Shown here: piece after piece, positions 31,940 through 43,200 of the stretch | How the letters are laid out: each line of letters starts with the position of its first letter | Numbering within the stretch: position 1 is the stretch's first letter | Assembly: GCA_004565275.1 (NCBI GenBank) | Contig: SDOX01000159.1 | Span: 3,002-67,001 of the forward strand | Direction of reading: 5' to 3' | Length of the DNA stretch: 64,000 nt | From: Nannochloropsis salina CCMP1776 | Taxonomy: Eukaryota > Sar > Eustigmatophyceae > Eustigmatales > Monodopsidaceae | The notes under the pieces: model-generated | Seen by the model: the letters and a program-made list of their open reading frames with translations, nothing else | Told to the model about the DNA's origin: nothing | The model's database searches: none | Made by a program: the position numbers and the translations under genes

Positions 31940-33149
31940 TAAAGCGGATGTCGTCCCTATAGTCGCAATATGGCCCGCTGGGGTAGGGGGCTGGAACAAT
32001 GCGAGCTCGCGGTCCTGCGAGTTGATTTGGACGTGCGTGTTCTCAACCCTGTGCAACGAGGGGATGAGGAAATTATTCATGGAAAAAGCGGATGGCTGCG
32101 TGCTATCATGACATGGGTTGGGAGGGACGGGCGTCATGTAATCGCCTGGCAGCGGCCTCCCCGTCTCGAGGCTCGGGGCAGCCGTGAGGAAGTTGGTACG
32201 TCACAGGCGGGGCAAGGTATATAGGGACGTATTCACAGTGCCCGTAAAGGCGCTACCGGTCAGCCGTGACAGACAACAAGCATGAGGAGCATTCAAAAAA
32301 TACCCAAATATCATGGTGTCACCTTTGTCGGACGGCGCACCGCAAATCTGGAAGAGTCCTGGCACAGACGGCAACGTCCGGGGCGGGGCGAGACATGCAG
32401 CACTGAGTCTGGCGAGGCGGCGAAAGGGAATGAACGTGGTCGGTCACTGAGGCAGTGGAGGGGCATCGCGAGGGGCTACACAGGTCAATAGTGAGGATGA
32501 AAGATCGCCTCTGCCGTGTCGCAAGATTTTTGATGGCTCGCTCCTTGTCCGTGAGGGACAGTTAAAAAGAAGAAATGAGAAAAGGGTGATAGACATTTCG
32601 AGCATGGTTAGAAGAAATAGAAGACAGCGGGTAGGGTTTTGTTCTTTGGCACGACCACAGAGGCTGAGACAGGAAACAAGACGTTGTGATCTTGAAAAAA
32701 TACGTCTTAGCGGGCGCGCAAGGGTCATGCATCTCAACACTGACACATTTGTCATTTAAGGCCCATTTCCGTGAGCGGTCGCTCTTCGTTTTTTTTTCCT
32801 GAGAGGGCCCGACTGCTTGAGAAGCACGCTATGCGGCCATCTAGTGGCCTCTGGCGCTGTTAAGGTCTACAGTCTCTGGATTTCGAGTTTGGCCCATGTC
32901 TTGTCGAAGCTGCAGCAGGCACCACACGGCAACTTCTTACAGCCGCCTTTTCTCGTCCTGCCCTATCAGCACAGGGAACATGCTGTCATCGATGCCGCGC
33001 AGTGCCGCGCAGGAAGGCCCACGTACTAGATGGGTTGGAGCTCCCGACCCGGCGTCTGTCGCGGCCAGAGGGTGGCGGTAGGGAAGGCCTGTATGAGAGG
33101 CGAGCATGAAGCTCCCAGCTTGCGGGGGTGTACCAGGGCAATTGCGTCC
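31940..33149. other. Intergenic region, no supported gene
   Basis: About 1.2 kb between the lactonase-like start and the methyltransferase stop. The minus-strand frame of the lactonase gene stays open to 32137. Beyond that only short frames without recognisable content occur. Confidence 0.4.
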
Positions 33150-34771
33150 TCACGCCGGCACTGCCCAGCGGCCCCACCACTCCCGACCTTGCCGGGGAGG
33201 GATGGAGTCCGTCACAGGCCCCGTGAGCTCCAAGCACGTGAATCCCCCCCCCCCCTCGCCATCCCCCTCCACTAGCAGGTGCCGGTAGAGGGCGGGCGTG
33301 ACCTCGAAGGGGGGCCCTTGCAGCCTGTCCAGGGCCTGGAGGGGCCTTTGGGGCTCAGAGACGGGGAAGATGAGGGTGATAAGCTGGCCTGTGGAGGGGC
33401 ATAGTGCAGGGGGAGGCGTCGTGAGTGGAAACGTCGGTGGGCGTGGAGGCCCTTGGGGGAGGGAGGGAGGGAGGGGAGGGGGTCGGCCGGTTGATCGCGC
33501 CTCGCGGGCAGGAGCCCCCATTCAGAACAGAGCAACGGCAACATTACAAGCACCACGCTAATACACACGCCGCTGCCCCCTCGCGCTCGGCTGCCTCCTC
33601 CACCTAGTCGTCGAGACTGGCTGAGGGCCGCGCCTCGGAGACAGGCGCGGGCGCACGACAAGGAAAGCCAGACCCCCTCCCCTCCTCCCTCCCTGCCTCT
33701 TTCCACCTGTTCCTGGCGTCAACAACTGCCGCATCTGCTCGGCCCACCGGATACGATCGCGGGGTGGAAGGGCGCATAAAAACTGTGTCAGGGTTAGGGG
33801 ATGGGGTCGGGGGGGGGGATCACGGAGGAGAGTGAGAGGCGCACCGTTCAGTCCGTCCCCCATGGCCCTGCCCAGCCACTCACCGTGTAGTCGAAAATCA
33901 GGTCGAAGGTTCCTGTCAGCTCGAAAAAGTCGTCCTCACGGTAGCTAAGCTTGCCCGCTCTCCCCCCTGCGGACCCCCTGCCCCGCCCCTCCTCCTCCCA
34001 CAACGCCCTTGCGCGGGCCACGGCGGTTGGCGCCAGATCCACGCCCAGGACGTCCCATCTTGCTTCAGCCAGAGCCATGCACTCGTATCCACTGCCCGAT
34101 CCCGGCACTAGGGCGCGACTGAGGCCGGGAGAGGGCGGCAGGATGGGGGAGTCTCGGCGTCGGAGGTGGTTGAGGAGAGGCGGCGCCGCACCTGGGGGGT
34201 CGATGGACGGGTAGGACCAAGCAGATAAGACGACGATTGTAAAGTGGGTAAATTGCTCTTACAGACCTCGCCCGGGGCGTACCTCGTGTGTCCCACGGGG
34301 TAGTACCTCGCCGCCAGGTCTCCTCCCAATCGTTGCCCGCTTGCGACAGGAAATATCTTCGCGAGAACTGAACCTGAATAAAAAAGAGGGTAAGTCGACC
34401 CATGACTGTACGATATGAGAGCCTTTACCCTGAAGAGAAAGCTCTTCTTTTTGTCGGCAACAGACTCCCAAGCCTGTGGGTATACCCCCCACTCGCCCTA
34501 CCTGAGGCCTCGACGGGTGACGAGGGGACGGAAGCACCGACAACTGCCTTGTCCCCAGTGGCGTGTCACATCCACCAGAGAGAGCGAGATTCACGGATTT
34601 GGGCGACGAAGGGGAGTGGGAACAGGACGAGAAGAAGACAGGAGCTTTGTGAGGCACAAAAGCGACGGGCTTGAGCCGGGGGGAGGTTAACATGCTGGCG
34701 GCTTTGAATTCCATAAACAAGGCTTGCAGCTGCAGGTAGGACTGCCCGAAACTCTGGTTGCAGCGCGTCAT
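33150..34771 (-). CDS. SAM-dependent methyltransferase, thiopurine/thiol (TPMT) family
   Basis: Five exons assembled by phase: 34502-34771, 34283-34373, 33884-34191, 33707-33782 and 33150-33388, giving 327 aa. Family landmarks: GNDWEETWRRGTTPWDTRG near the N-terminus, the SAM-binding GSGSGYECMALAEA with VLGVDLAP, FDLIFDYTFLCALPP, LLTPGTGQLITLIFPV, and the C-terminal PRQGREWWGRW. Such enzymes methylate thiols, thiocyanate or halides, and in marine algae some make methyl halides; the substrate here is unknown. The first exon (about 90 aa, Ser/Pro-rich) is less certain and may be a targeting region. Exon junctions in the core are unambiguous because each restores family motifs. Confidence 0.88.
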
Positions 34772-34962
34772 GAAGACAGAGCAAAGATTTTTGATTGAAA
34801 AGATATTGCTGTCAGGAAAGTGGGGCGAAAGTGCACTTTACCAAACGACGACCGATATTGCTTGGTCTGGTGTGAATGAGAAATATTCATCGCAACTTGC
34901 ACTCATGATAAAACACGTTCACTTTCATAGTTCGCTCAGAAACGCTATTTTCTGGCGGAACG
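34772..34962. promoter_or_regulatory. Short divergent promoter region
   Basis: Only about 190 bp separate the methyltransferase start (-) and the hydrolase-CYTH start (+), so a shared bidirectional promoter is likely. This is inferred from spacing only. Confidence 0.4.
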
Positions 34963-36747
34963 ATGCTTTGGCACCGTCGACGCGGATTTTTATATTTAAA
35001 GTCTTCCGTGCTGAATTTCTTTGTCGTCGCTCCGTGCTTTCTCATACCCCCCCTCGCCCTGCTGGCCTCCGCGTGGCAACCAAACTTTTCCTTCTGCGTG
35101 CGGGACACGGGCATTCGAAGGCTTTTTTTGGGAACCGCAGCGACATTACACGGTCTAAAATCCCCACATATGGTCACCGCCACCGTCGGACCGACATCTC
35201 CCCTCGCCTCTGCATCTTTCCCCTCCCTTGCTCCGTCGCCCGCGTCCCCCACCTCAGGGACTGCAGCTTCACAGCCAGGGGGAGATCCCATCGTCAAACG
35301 CGTGTATGCGTATGCTCATGGCTTCCTTTCCGATGAAAACTCTTTCAAAGGAAGGCACCTTCAACAATTTTTGGCATCCCGCAACGCGCACCTCCATCTG
35401 CTCAACCTGAATGGCGGCGTCGGGGAGGGGATGGGGGGGATCAGCTATTCTCGAGGCCTGGCTGCGATTCGAGCTCTGTACGACAAGGAAGGAGGACGAG
35501 AGGGAAACGTAAAGTTGACGCTGGTGGGATCAAGTTTGGGGGGGTACGTGGCGGCGCGTTTCGCAGAGCTGTATCCGGAGGCCGTGGAGAAGCTGGTTCT
35601 TTTCTGCCCGGGCTTCGACTTGCAGGCTCGATGGCCCCGACGACTGGGAGGGGCAGCTATGCGCGCATGGATGAAGGAAGGGCACCGGGACTTCGAGGCC
35701 CGCCAGGGGGTGGTGCGAGTGCCATGGAGCTTCATAGAGGACGGCTGCCAGCACCCTCCCTTTCCCTCTTACACCGCGCCTGCACTCATCATTCACGGCC
35801 TTCGAGACGAGGTAGTGCCGGTAGAGACGACAACCGTGAGCCTGCTGGAGCAGGCCGGAGGCCAACTGAAGGAGTGGACGCAGGTGGTGCTCGTGGACGA
35901 TGACCACGGCCTTACCCAGCCCGCCACCCTGGCTGTGGCCTCGGGCGCCATCCTGGACTTTCTACAGATCCCTGCGCCTGCGGGTGACCCTGACGAGAAT
36001 GGGGCGGGGGAGGAAGGGGAGGGGCAAGGCGCGGTTTCAGCTGCTGACCACATCGAGGTAGAGGCCAAGCTCGCCCTTCCCGAGGACCGCCGGGCACTGG
36101 AGGAGAGCATCCTGGCGGCGGGTGGAGAGCTGAAGTGCACCGTGATCATGACGGACATTTATTGGGACTTGGGTGGCGAGGCCTTCAGTTTGTCCAACGT
36201 CTGGTTGCGGCAGCGTTCGGGTGTGTGGGAGCTGAAGGTGCCTGCCGTGGAGGGCGAACGTCCCAACACCCAGACCATCGCTTGCTACCGGGAAATCAAT
36301 GACGTGAGGGACATCGCCACTTGGCTTGTCAATGCATTTCCTACCCAACTGGGTCGATTACACCACCTTCCATTGGCCAAGATGCTGGCCGCTGCCGGGG
36401 CTCATCCGATAGCCTCCTACACAACACGAAGGAGCAAGTTCGTGATCAGAACTACCGATGACGATAAAAAAAAGGGCAGCGATGAGGGGAGGAAATCACA
36501 AAGCCATAAACTTTGCGTTGATATTGACGAAACATCATTCGGCTTCGGATTGGTGGAAGTCGAGGAGCTTGTTGCAGGGCACGGCGACATACCCGCCGCG
36601 AAGGCCCGTATTCAGCACTGTGCCCATGAATTACTGGGACTGGCTGAGATAGACGACGTTGTCCGTGGCAAGTTGGAGCGATACATATTGCTTCATAACC
36701 CGGCGCATCATCAGCGGCTCGTAAGACAGGGTGTTTTCAAGAGTTGA
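34963..36747 (+). CDS. Fusion of alpha/beta hydrolase (YqiA-like) and CYTH/thiamine-triphosphatase domain
   Basis: A single exon of 594 aa joins two enzymes. Residues about 110-335 are an alpha/beta hydrolase of the YqiA/UPF0227 kind: AHGFLSDENSFKG, nucleophile elbow LVGSSLGGYVAARF (Ser191), LIIHGLRDEVVPV (Asp282) and VDDDHGL (His315). After an acidic linker, residues about 362-590 are a CYTH tunnel domain: signature EVEAK (E365-x-E367-x-K369), DIYWDL, VWLRQRSGVWELKVP, RRSKFVI and VDIDETSFGFGLVEVEELV. This most resembles thiamine triphosphatase. The N-terminus is hydrophobic and ends LASAWQP, an ASAF-like motif with Trp for Phe, so plastid import is plausible. All key residues appear intact in both halves. 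The joint substrate is unknown. Confidence 0.9.
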   Translation: MLWHRRRGFLYLKSSVLNFFVVAPCFLIPPLALLASAWQPNFSFCVRDTGIRRLFLGTAATLHGLKSPHMVTATVGPTSPLASASFPSLAPSPASPTSGTAASQPGGDPIVKRVYAYAHGFLSDENSFKGRHLQQFLASRNAHLHLLNLNGGVGEGMGGISYSRGLAAIRALYDKEGGREGNVKLTLVGSSLGGYVAARFAELYPEAVEKLVLFCPGFDLQARWPRRLGGAAMRAWMKEGHRDFEARQGVVRVPWSFIEDGCQHPPFPSYTAPALIIHGLRDEVVPVETTTVSLLEQAGGQLKEWTQVVLVDDDHGLTQPATLAVASGAILDFLQIPAPAGDPDENGAGEEGEGQGAVSAADHIEVEAKLALPEDRRALEESILAAGGELKCTVIMTDIYWDLGGEAFSLSNVWLRQRSGVWELKVPAVEGERPNTQTIACYREINDVRDIATWLVNAFPTQLGRLHHLPLAKMLAAAGAHPIASYTTRRSKFVIRTTDDDKKKGSDEGRKSQSHKLCVDIDETSFGFGLVEVEELVAGHGDIPAAKARIQHCAHELLGLAEIDDVVRGKLERYILLHNPAHHQRLVRQGVFKS

Positions 36748-37015
36748 GCGTCATGTCAAAGAGCGACAGCTATTACAAAAGCACAAAATTTTGAGCAAAA
36801 GGAATCATGTGAATCGGATTTTGGTTTTCCGAGGTTCGAAAGAAGCATAAGATGACTAGCTTCACATTTCTTTCGGACGCCCTGTGCACGCAGCGGGTGA
36901 TCTGACTTAACATTGGGTATATTCCAGCAGGCCAACCTCCCGGCTAGGACTGGTATCAAGCAAGTGTTGAACGCGGGCCCGTCTCGAGTCCGCCTGATTT
37001 TTCCCACGCTTACCT
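36748..37015. other. Intergenic spacer
   Basis: About 270 bp between two plus-strand genes; no feature recognised. Confidence 0.4.
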
Positions 37016-38482
37016 TTGCTTTTTTGGCGGTTGCAAGTACGCAGGAAGCCTTGTTGCAGTCCAATGCGGCTAAGATGCCTCGTAGTTCTAGGCATGCGCT
37101 TGAGTTTGGCCGTGGGATTCGTCTACCCCCCGACTCATGGCGGCGCGTTCGGGAGGTACAGCCCCAGCGAGGAGATGCCCGGCAATGTAAAAGATCGTGC
37201 AGAAAGAGCACGGTACCCAATCAACACCTTCGTCTCAAGCCAAATATCTAGCCATGAAGCCTTGCGCTTGCAGGAAATGTCTAGAAACTCTCCAGAGGGC
37301 GTGTTTCTGGATTTAACTTCCTGCGGCTGGGGCCTACTTAGCGTGTCAGGAGAGGATAGGCTGCGCTTTTTGCACAATCAACTCACGAATTCGTTCGCAA
37401 ACGCGCAAGTTGGTGATGTTATAGAATCATCTTACACGTCTTCGGTGGGAAGGGCCATAGACTTGGTGACTGCGTACGTACTGGAGGATGAGGTCCTGCT
37501 TTTGTCCTCACCACCACGGCACGAGCACGTCTTCGAGTCCTTCCACAAGTATATCTTCCCCTTAGACAGGTAAGGAAGCGACGTTGTCGGACCTTTACCC
37601 CCGGTTATCCCAGGGAGCTATCCATGGTGCCTGACCTCGTTGACATTGCCTCTCGGCCATCTTTCCAGGGTCCAGGTACACAAGAAGCAATTGCAGGGTT
37701 TTTTCATATACATGGGCCCAGAGGCGGCCTTGGCGAAGCTCTCCAATCTGTTGGAACACAAGGTCCCGCCTCCACAAGCTCATTGTTGCCATGCCTTACC
37801 TTCAGGCCTGGTGGTGGCCGAGGGGTCTGGCCTGGCCCTTCCTGGCCTCACCATGCTCGACGTGAGCGGTTCCTCGGGCGTGGCGGCCGCCGTCTCCAGC
37901 GCGGACATTCGTCTGGGGGGTGGAAAGGAGTGGGAGGCTCTCCGCATCCTGCAAGGGAGACCGTTTCCCGATAAGGAACTAACGCTGGAGGTCACGCCGT
38001 TGGAGGCGGGGTTGTGGCACACCGTGGATCCCGAGAAGGGGTGCTACCTGGGACAAGAGACTCTGGCCAAGCAGGCCAACAACAAGGGGGAGCGGCAGAG
38101 ACTCTTCGCCGTGAGAGGAAAGGGCTTAGAGGAGAAGCAACGGATCCTGGACTCGGCGGGTGGTCGGTCCGGGGTCGTGACCTCCTGTCTGAGCGATGAG
38201 GGGCGCGCGGGTCTGGCCTATATTCGGAAGACGGTGGCCCACCCCACCACTGCCAGCTTGTTCAACGAGGGAGGCACCGAGCCGCTGCAGGTCTCGGACA
38301 TTCCCTACGCGACGAGGGAGGCGACCACAAAGAAACAAGGCTCGACAGTGACACAGGAGATTGGACAGGCTGCGGAAAATACAAGTGCTGCGGACAAAGC
38401 TGTCGAGGCGGAACGTAAAGCTAAGAAGCTAGAGGAGATGAAAAAACGTCTTGAAGAATTTCAGAGAAAAAATAAAAAGTAA
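37016..38482 (+). CDS. Folate-binding YgfZ/IBA57-like protein, probably organellar
   Basis: GcvT-related protein of COG0354, which supports assembly or repair of Fe-S enzymes using tetrahydrofolate. Exons 37016-37569 and 37669-38482 join in phase 2 (GAC AG/G GTC) to give 455 aa. The signature is PEKGCYLGQETLAKQ. Other landmarks are DLTSCGWGLLSVSGEDRLRFLHNQLTN (begins about residue 103) and LEVTPLEAGLW. The start has several Met choices; the N-terminus MRLSLAVGFVYPP is signal-like with a GF step, so plastid or mitochondrial import is likely. A charged Lys/Glu tail (KKLEEMKKRLEEF) with coiled-coil character is an unusual extension. Plants have both a mitochondrial IBA57 and a plastid homologue; which one this is cannot be decided. 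Confidence 0.88.
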
Positions 38483-39105
38483 GAGAATTATGAGACTTGT
38501 GCAAGCGAGCATATCCCTTGTGCTGTCCTTCCTACTCGAAGCTCACTGCAGATTCCCACTCCAAAGAGCTACGAGGAAATCTTGTGTTTTGAGTTTGGGA
38601 TTGACGTGATTATTTTGTATGAGCTTTTATTGTCAAAAGATCACTTCTACACTTTCAAAGCATAAATTGCTGCTCGACATCATGTCGCGGGCTCTCGGGT
38701 CGGCCGGATTTGTAAGACGTGTGGACTGGGGCCAGACACCCAGTGCTGCCCATTCCAGACATTCTCTTTCGCTCTATGAAATCAGAGGCTTTTTAAATAG
38801 ATCACGCCATCGTGTGGCTTGTGACCGACCACAGAGCGCAGTAATCGCGCGAAATATGATCAAAGAGTCGGCGAAGAACACAACATGATGTATCCCCTAT
38901 CAAGCAATGCCCTACTCGGCCACCATGCTCCGAGGCGATGCCAGATTTATTTTCTCGCATCTTATTCGTTCGTTAATATCGTACTTTTTTTTTAAAAGTC
39001 CCTGCTGCAGGATGCACGGCTCCCTCCCTATTCGCGCCGTATTTGATGGTCATCTCATCCCAAAATCAACACGAACCCCGCCCGTGCACTCCCCGCCATC
39101 CCTTT
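38483..39105. other. Convergent 3' intergenic region
   Basis: About 620 bp, moderately AT-rich with a T-run near 38985. No supported gene. Confidence 0.4.
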
Positions 39106-39975
39106 CTAGTTATGATCATCTGGCCAGTCACGCACATAGTTTGTCTCGAAGCGCACTTCCCTCACCCCCGCTATCTTCAAGTCCTCGATGAGCAACAGCT
39201 TCGTCCAGGCCTCCGCTCCGATCAGGTTCCTGACGTTTCCACTGTACAGGAAGCGCCAGATCCCGTCCTCGGTGGAGACCAGACGCAAGGATGCCCCGAA
39301 CATGTTCTCGATCTTCCCAAGCTGCTCCATGACGGCGGGGTCCACGATGCGGTAGCGCTGCGCAGGCTGGGGGCGCCAGTCGGGCAGGTCGATCTCGAAG
39401 CCATCAACGCTCCAGGGGGCTATCACGTCCTCGCTCTGACCCATCAGGTTGAATTTCTGCTCTCCAGTGTATATATCTCTCGCCCGAGACCCGTCCAAAA
39501 GCGCTTCGTCGAAGAAGGGAGCAGGGGCCTGCTCTTTGACTTTCCGCTTCCCTTTTTTTACCTTTTGGGGGGCCGCGGATGGTTTGCCTGAGTCTGCCGA
39601 TGAGGAGGTGGCAGAGGACGGCATGGGAGGAGGACTGGACTTGTTGCTGCTTGCTCCTCGCTTGCTCTTGGGCCCCGAAGCTTTCTTTTCTCCAGATGCC
39701 GCTTTTTTTCCCTCTCTGCTTTTCTCCGCGCCATCTTCCCCTTGAGAAACTGCCGGTAAAACGCCTAGCGCCTTCCTCCGTCCCCCCCTAACACCTAAAC
39801 ATCTACTGCTGCTGCTGCTCTTGAGAGTGAATCCACACGAAAGTAAAGCGTTTTCCTTCTGAAGAATGCTTCGTGGCCTACATTTTATTACAAATGCGGA
39901 CGTGGGCGCTGAATTTAGAAACAGGAACAGAGCTCCTGTGGTTTCCGAGTTGTTCAGGATAATGTTTTGGGACAT
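39106..39975 (-). CDS. Unknown protein with plastid-type N-terminus
   Basis: Not recognised. The frame is open from 40092, but the Met at 39975 starts a plausible signal: MSQNIILNN...LFLFLNSAPTSAFVIKC, where TSAF is a clear plastid cleavage motif. That gives 289 aa. Residues about 65-155 are Lys/Ser/Pro-rich and disordered. The C-terminal 135 residues are compact and look folded, with APWSVDGFEIDLPDW, MEQLGKIENMFGASLRLV, GIWRFLYSGNVRNL and VREVRFETNYVRDW. The alternating hydrophobic pattern suggests a small alpha-beta domain. It is intronless. The divergent RAD17 gene starts about 240 bp away. A plastid stroma or membrane-associated role is inferred from targeting only. Confidence 0.72.
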   Translation of the reverse strand: MSQNIILNNSETTGALFLFLNSAPTSAFVIKCRPRSILQKENALLSCGFTLKSSSSSRCLGVRGGRRKALGVLPAVSQGEDGAEKSREGKKAASGEKKASGPKSKRGASSNKSSPPPMPSSATSSSADSGKPSAAPQKVKKGKRKVKEQAPAPFFDEALLDGSRARDIYTGEQKFNLMGQSEDVIAPWSVDGFEIDLPDWRPQPAQRYRIVDPAVMEQLGKIENMFGASLRLVSTEDGIWRFLYSGNVRNLIGAEAWTKLLLIEDLKIAGVREVRFETNYVRDWPDDHN

Positions 39976-40217
39976 AAACGTACTCGTACGTGTCCTACAA
40001 CATGCAATCAATCTGTCAAAATTCCCTGCGTGCGCAAGTGGGTGACCTTGATCGCGCATGGGAACTGGAAGCATACGATAGTCTGCGGACACGGACGTGC
40101 CTTAACGCCCCGACCAATTCCCTCGATTACATAATGTTCCGAAAAATGACTCCACGTATCTCGAGGTTTTTCTTGCCTCTGCGGAAGATAAACCCTGCGT
40201 TAGGATAGGTCTGCGCC

Positions 40218-43200
40218 ATGACTTACCTAAAGATAGTGCAGCCACCGCTGATGGACGCCGACATCTCTTCCTATCGTGCTGCTCGCACCCAAAGTCTTGA
40301 GGTCTTCGGTGATCCTTTGTCGTCATGCGGCTATGCAATCTATCAAAACAAGATGCGAGAGAAGGCAAGTCTTAGAATGGAGGTAAGTTGTCGCGATTCA
40401 ACTGGCGCCGAAGTTGCCCTCTCTCGCCCCAGTCGCTCGCTCGCCGCCTGCAAGCCCAGCTTCCTCCGACCCGCCCTTAATGCATGCGACCTTACACAAG
40501 GAAAACGACAGGAACTGCTATCGAGTCGTAAGGCCGACTGAAAATAGCATCACACATTTTGACACAGTGGTCGGGGCGATGGTAGCAGCTGATGTCATCG
40601 AAATTTCCTCCTCCGAAGCCTCCACCTCCTCGTCGGACGAGGGGGAGGAAGCTGAAAGGGAGGGGGCGGACTCGGCGCTCCAGCCTCACGGGCAAAAACG
40701 GCGGGTCCGGTTGCGGCGGCCAAATCTTTCAAAAGCTATTGAAAATATTGAAGTCAAGAAGAATGATGCCATGGCCCAAAAGTCGAGAAAACGTTCAAGA
40801 CAGCGGCCCTCTCTTTCCTCTTGCAGTAGCAGCGACGAGGAAAAGACGAAAAGCAATCGGCACGCGTATGATGCAGGGGAAAACACTGATACTTGTGCAG
40901 AAGAATGCATCAAATCAAGTGTGCGGCGGTCGAACTTTTCCTCATGCGGTAAGGACAGTGGTAACGACATGGAGGGGGAGGATGAAGAGCAAGAGGAGGA
41001 GGAGGAGGTTGATGAGCAGGCGGGGTATGAAAAAATGGAGCCCGGTGGAAAAGGCATAAGACAAACTGTACGGCAAGGAAAGAAACGCATTTCAGTCGCG
41101 CTGAGAAGCGCGTCAAAGAGATCTCAGAGCCACGCGAAGAGCCCGGCGGGAGTCTCGGACGCCGGAAGCCTAGACGAGGAGGTGGGGCCCCCGCGGCGTC
41201 GGTCCCGGACCGCCATGACAGGTACCCCGCCTGCCTCCTCCTCCCCCGCTGCCGATACCCCAAGCCTCTTCCCATCTTCTACCAAGAAAGTTCCTAAAAT
41301 GGAGGCGCATGCCCGCCCTAGCGGGAATCATGTCAACGCTTTGCGCCTCGTGTTTGGCAAAACGCCACGGCCTGCTCTAGATAAAGCCTCCAGCAAACAA
41401 GCCCCTTCCAGACATCCACGCCATATCAAGGAGGAGCCCGCAGGAGGCAAATCAGGGGCTTTGGGTGCGGGCTCTCTGTGGACCGAGAAACACCGACCCC
41501 GCAAGGCAGCCGACCTCTCCATCCCGCCCAAGAAAGTGCGCGAAGTCCAGCAATGGCTGGAGGGAGCCCTTGGTCTGGTGTGTGAGGAAAGCGGCTTGCG
41601 TCCGGGCACGGATAAAGGGGGGGGCCAGAAGCTGCTGGTAGTGAGGGGGCCAGCTGGAGTGGGCAAGTCGGCTATGGTGCAGGTCCTAGCGGAGGCGTTG
41701 GAGCTGCCATTGCTACGGTGGACGGAAGAGACCCCCTGGGAGAGCCGCGAGGACGCGAAGAGAAAAAAGTGGGAGGGAGATGAGATGGAGATGGGCGGAG
41801 GTGGGGGGCAGTACGTCTCGCAGGCGGAGGGGTTCCGAGCCTTCGTGCGCGGCGCGGCCTATGGACCCCTGGAGGTGGCGCCATCGGCAAAGGCGGGCCT
41901 CGATCGATCCAGGGATGCGGGTGACCCGAATGCCTGCGGTAATGGGGCAGATCCGGGGGCAGAGGGTCGTCGTCAGGGCCCAAAAGGAGAGCGGAAGGGG
42001 GAAGACGTGCGCCGGGCGCTGCTTGTGATGGAGGAGGTACCTTACCATGCGACTGGGCGGGCCGCCGCCCATTTCCAAGCGGCTCTCACGAGCTTCCTGG
42101 CCGCGTCGGTACATCCTGCGGTGGTTATCTTCACGGAGGAGCACGAGGACAGGGCGGGCTCGGGCGCCCTGGAGCGCTTGCTGACCAGGCCATTGCTGCA
42201 GGCGAAGGGCGTGCGCCAGATCCACATAAACCCCGCCACCGACGGTAGGGAGGGCTGTTGGGAGGGGCGTGGAAGCCTGTTAAAGACTGAAAAGGCCGGG
42301 CGATAGACATACCAGGAGTCGTCTTCATCGACTTTCGCCTCCCGACACAGGAGGTGTCGCCACTCGTATCTCAGCAATGCACTCACGCTCTCTGCCTTCC
42401 TTTCCCCCTTTTACCCTTCCCACGCCTGTACTCCTGGGGCGCCAGCCAACATGCGCAGAATCCTGACGCACATCGCCTTGGCCGAGGGCCTGGGCCCGTC
42501 CAGGTCCGAGGTGGAGGCTATCGTTGCCTGCAGCCGGGGAGACCTCCGGCATGCCATCCTCACCCTCCAGTTGCAGCTTCAAGCGAGCCGGGCTGCCCCT
42601 AACGCTCCCCCACGGGCCCTGGCCAGGTCCGATGCTTCAGCTTCCTCCTCGCACCTGTTGCGACAATGCGCGGGGGGGCGAATGGGGGGTGGGGGCCGAG
42701 GGGAAGAGGACAAGGGGGGAGAGGGAAGGGGAGGAAGGAGAGTGGGGAGAAGGAGGGAGGGAGAGGAGGCGGAGAGGAAGGACACGTACATGTCCAGTTT
42801 CCACGCACTCGGCAAGGTCTTGCACGCGAAACGCTTGCCGGAGTCGGACGAGTCCTGGAAAGGGGAGGGCGATCCGCGCGGAAGACTATCTTTCGTGCCC
42901 GAGGAAGTGCTCAAGAGGTGCGAGATGGAGGCGGAGGGACTCTCCGCTTTCGTCCAGACCCACGCCCTCGCCCTCTTCGGAGACGTGGAGGAGCTGGCGG
43001 AGGCGATGGCATTCTTTGCCGACGCAGACGTGCTGCTGGCGCGTGTTTATAGCACGGCATTCGTGAGTGCGATATGATGGAGGGGGGAGGGGAAGCCTTC
43101 CGTGGAAGCTTTCCTTCTAATGACCGAGCATTGATCTTTTCCCAGAATTTCTGTCCTGCCCGATAGTATCATAGTCTTCGTCTCCCCTCACCCACCTCGA

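Noticed and set aside
33790-33800. GGGTTAGGGG, telomere-like
   Set aside because: A single occurrence within an intron of the methyltransferase gene, not an array.
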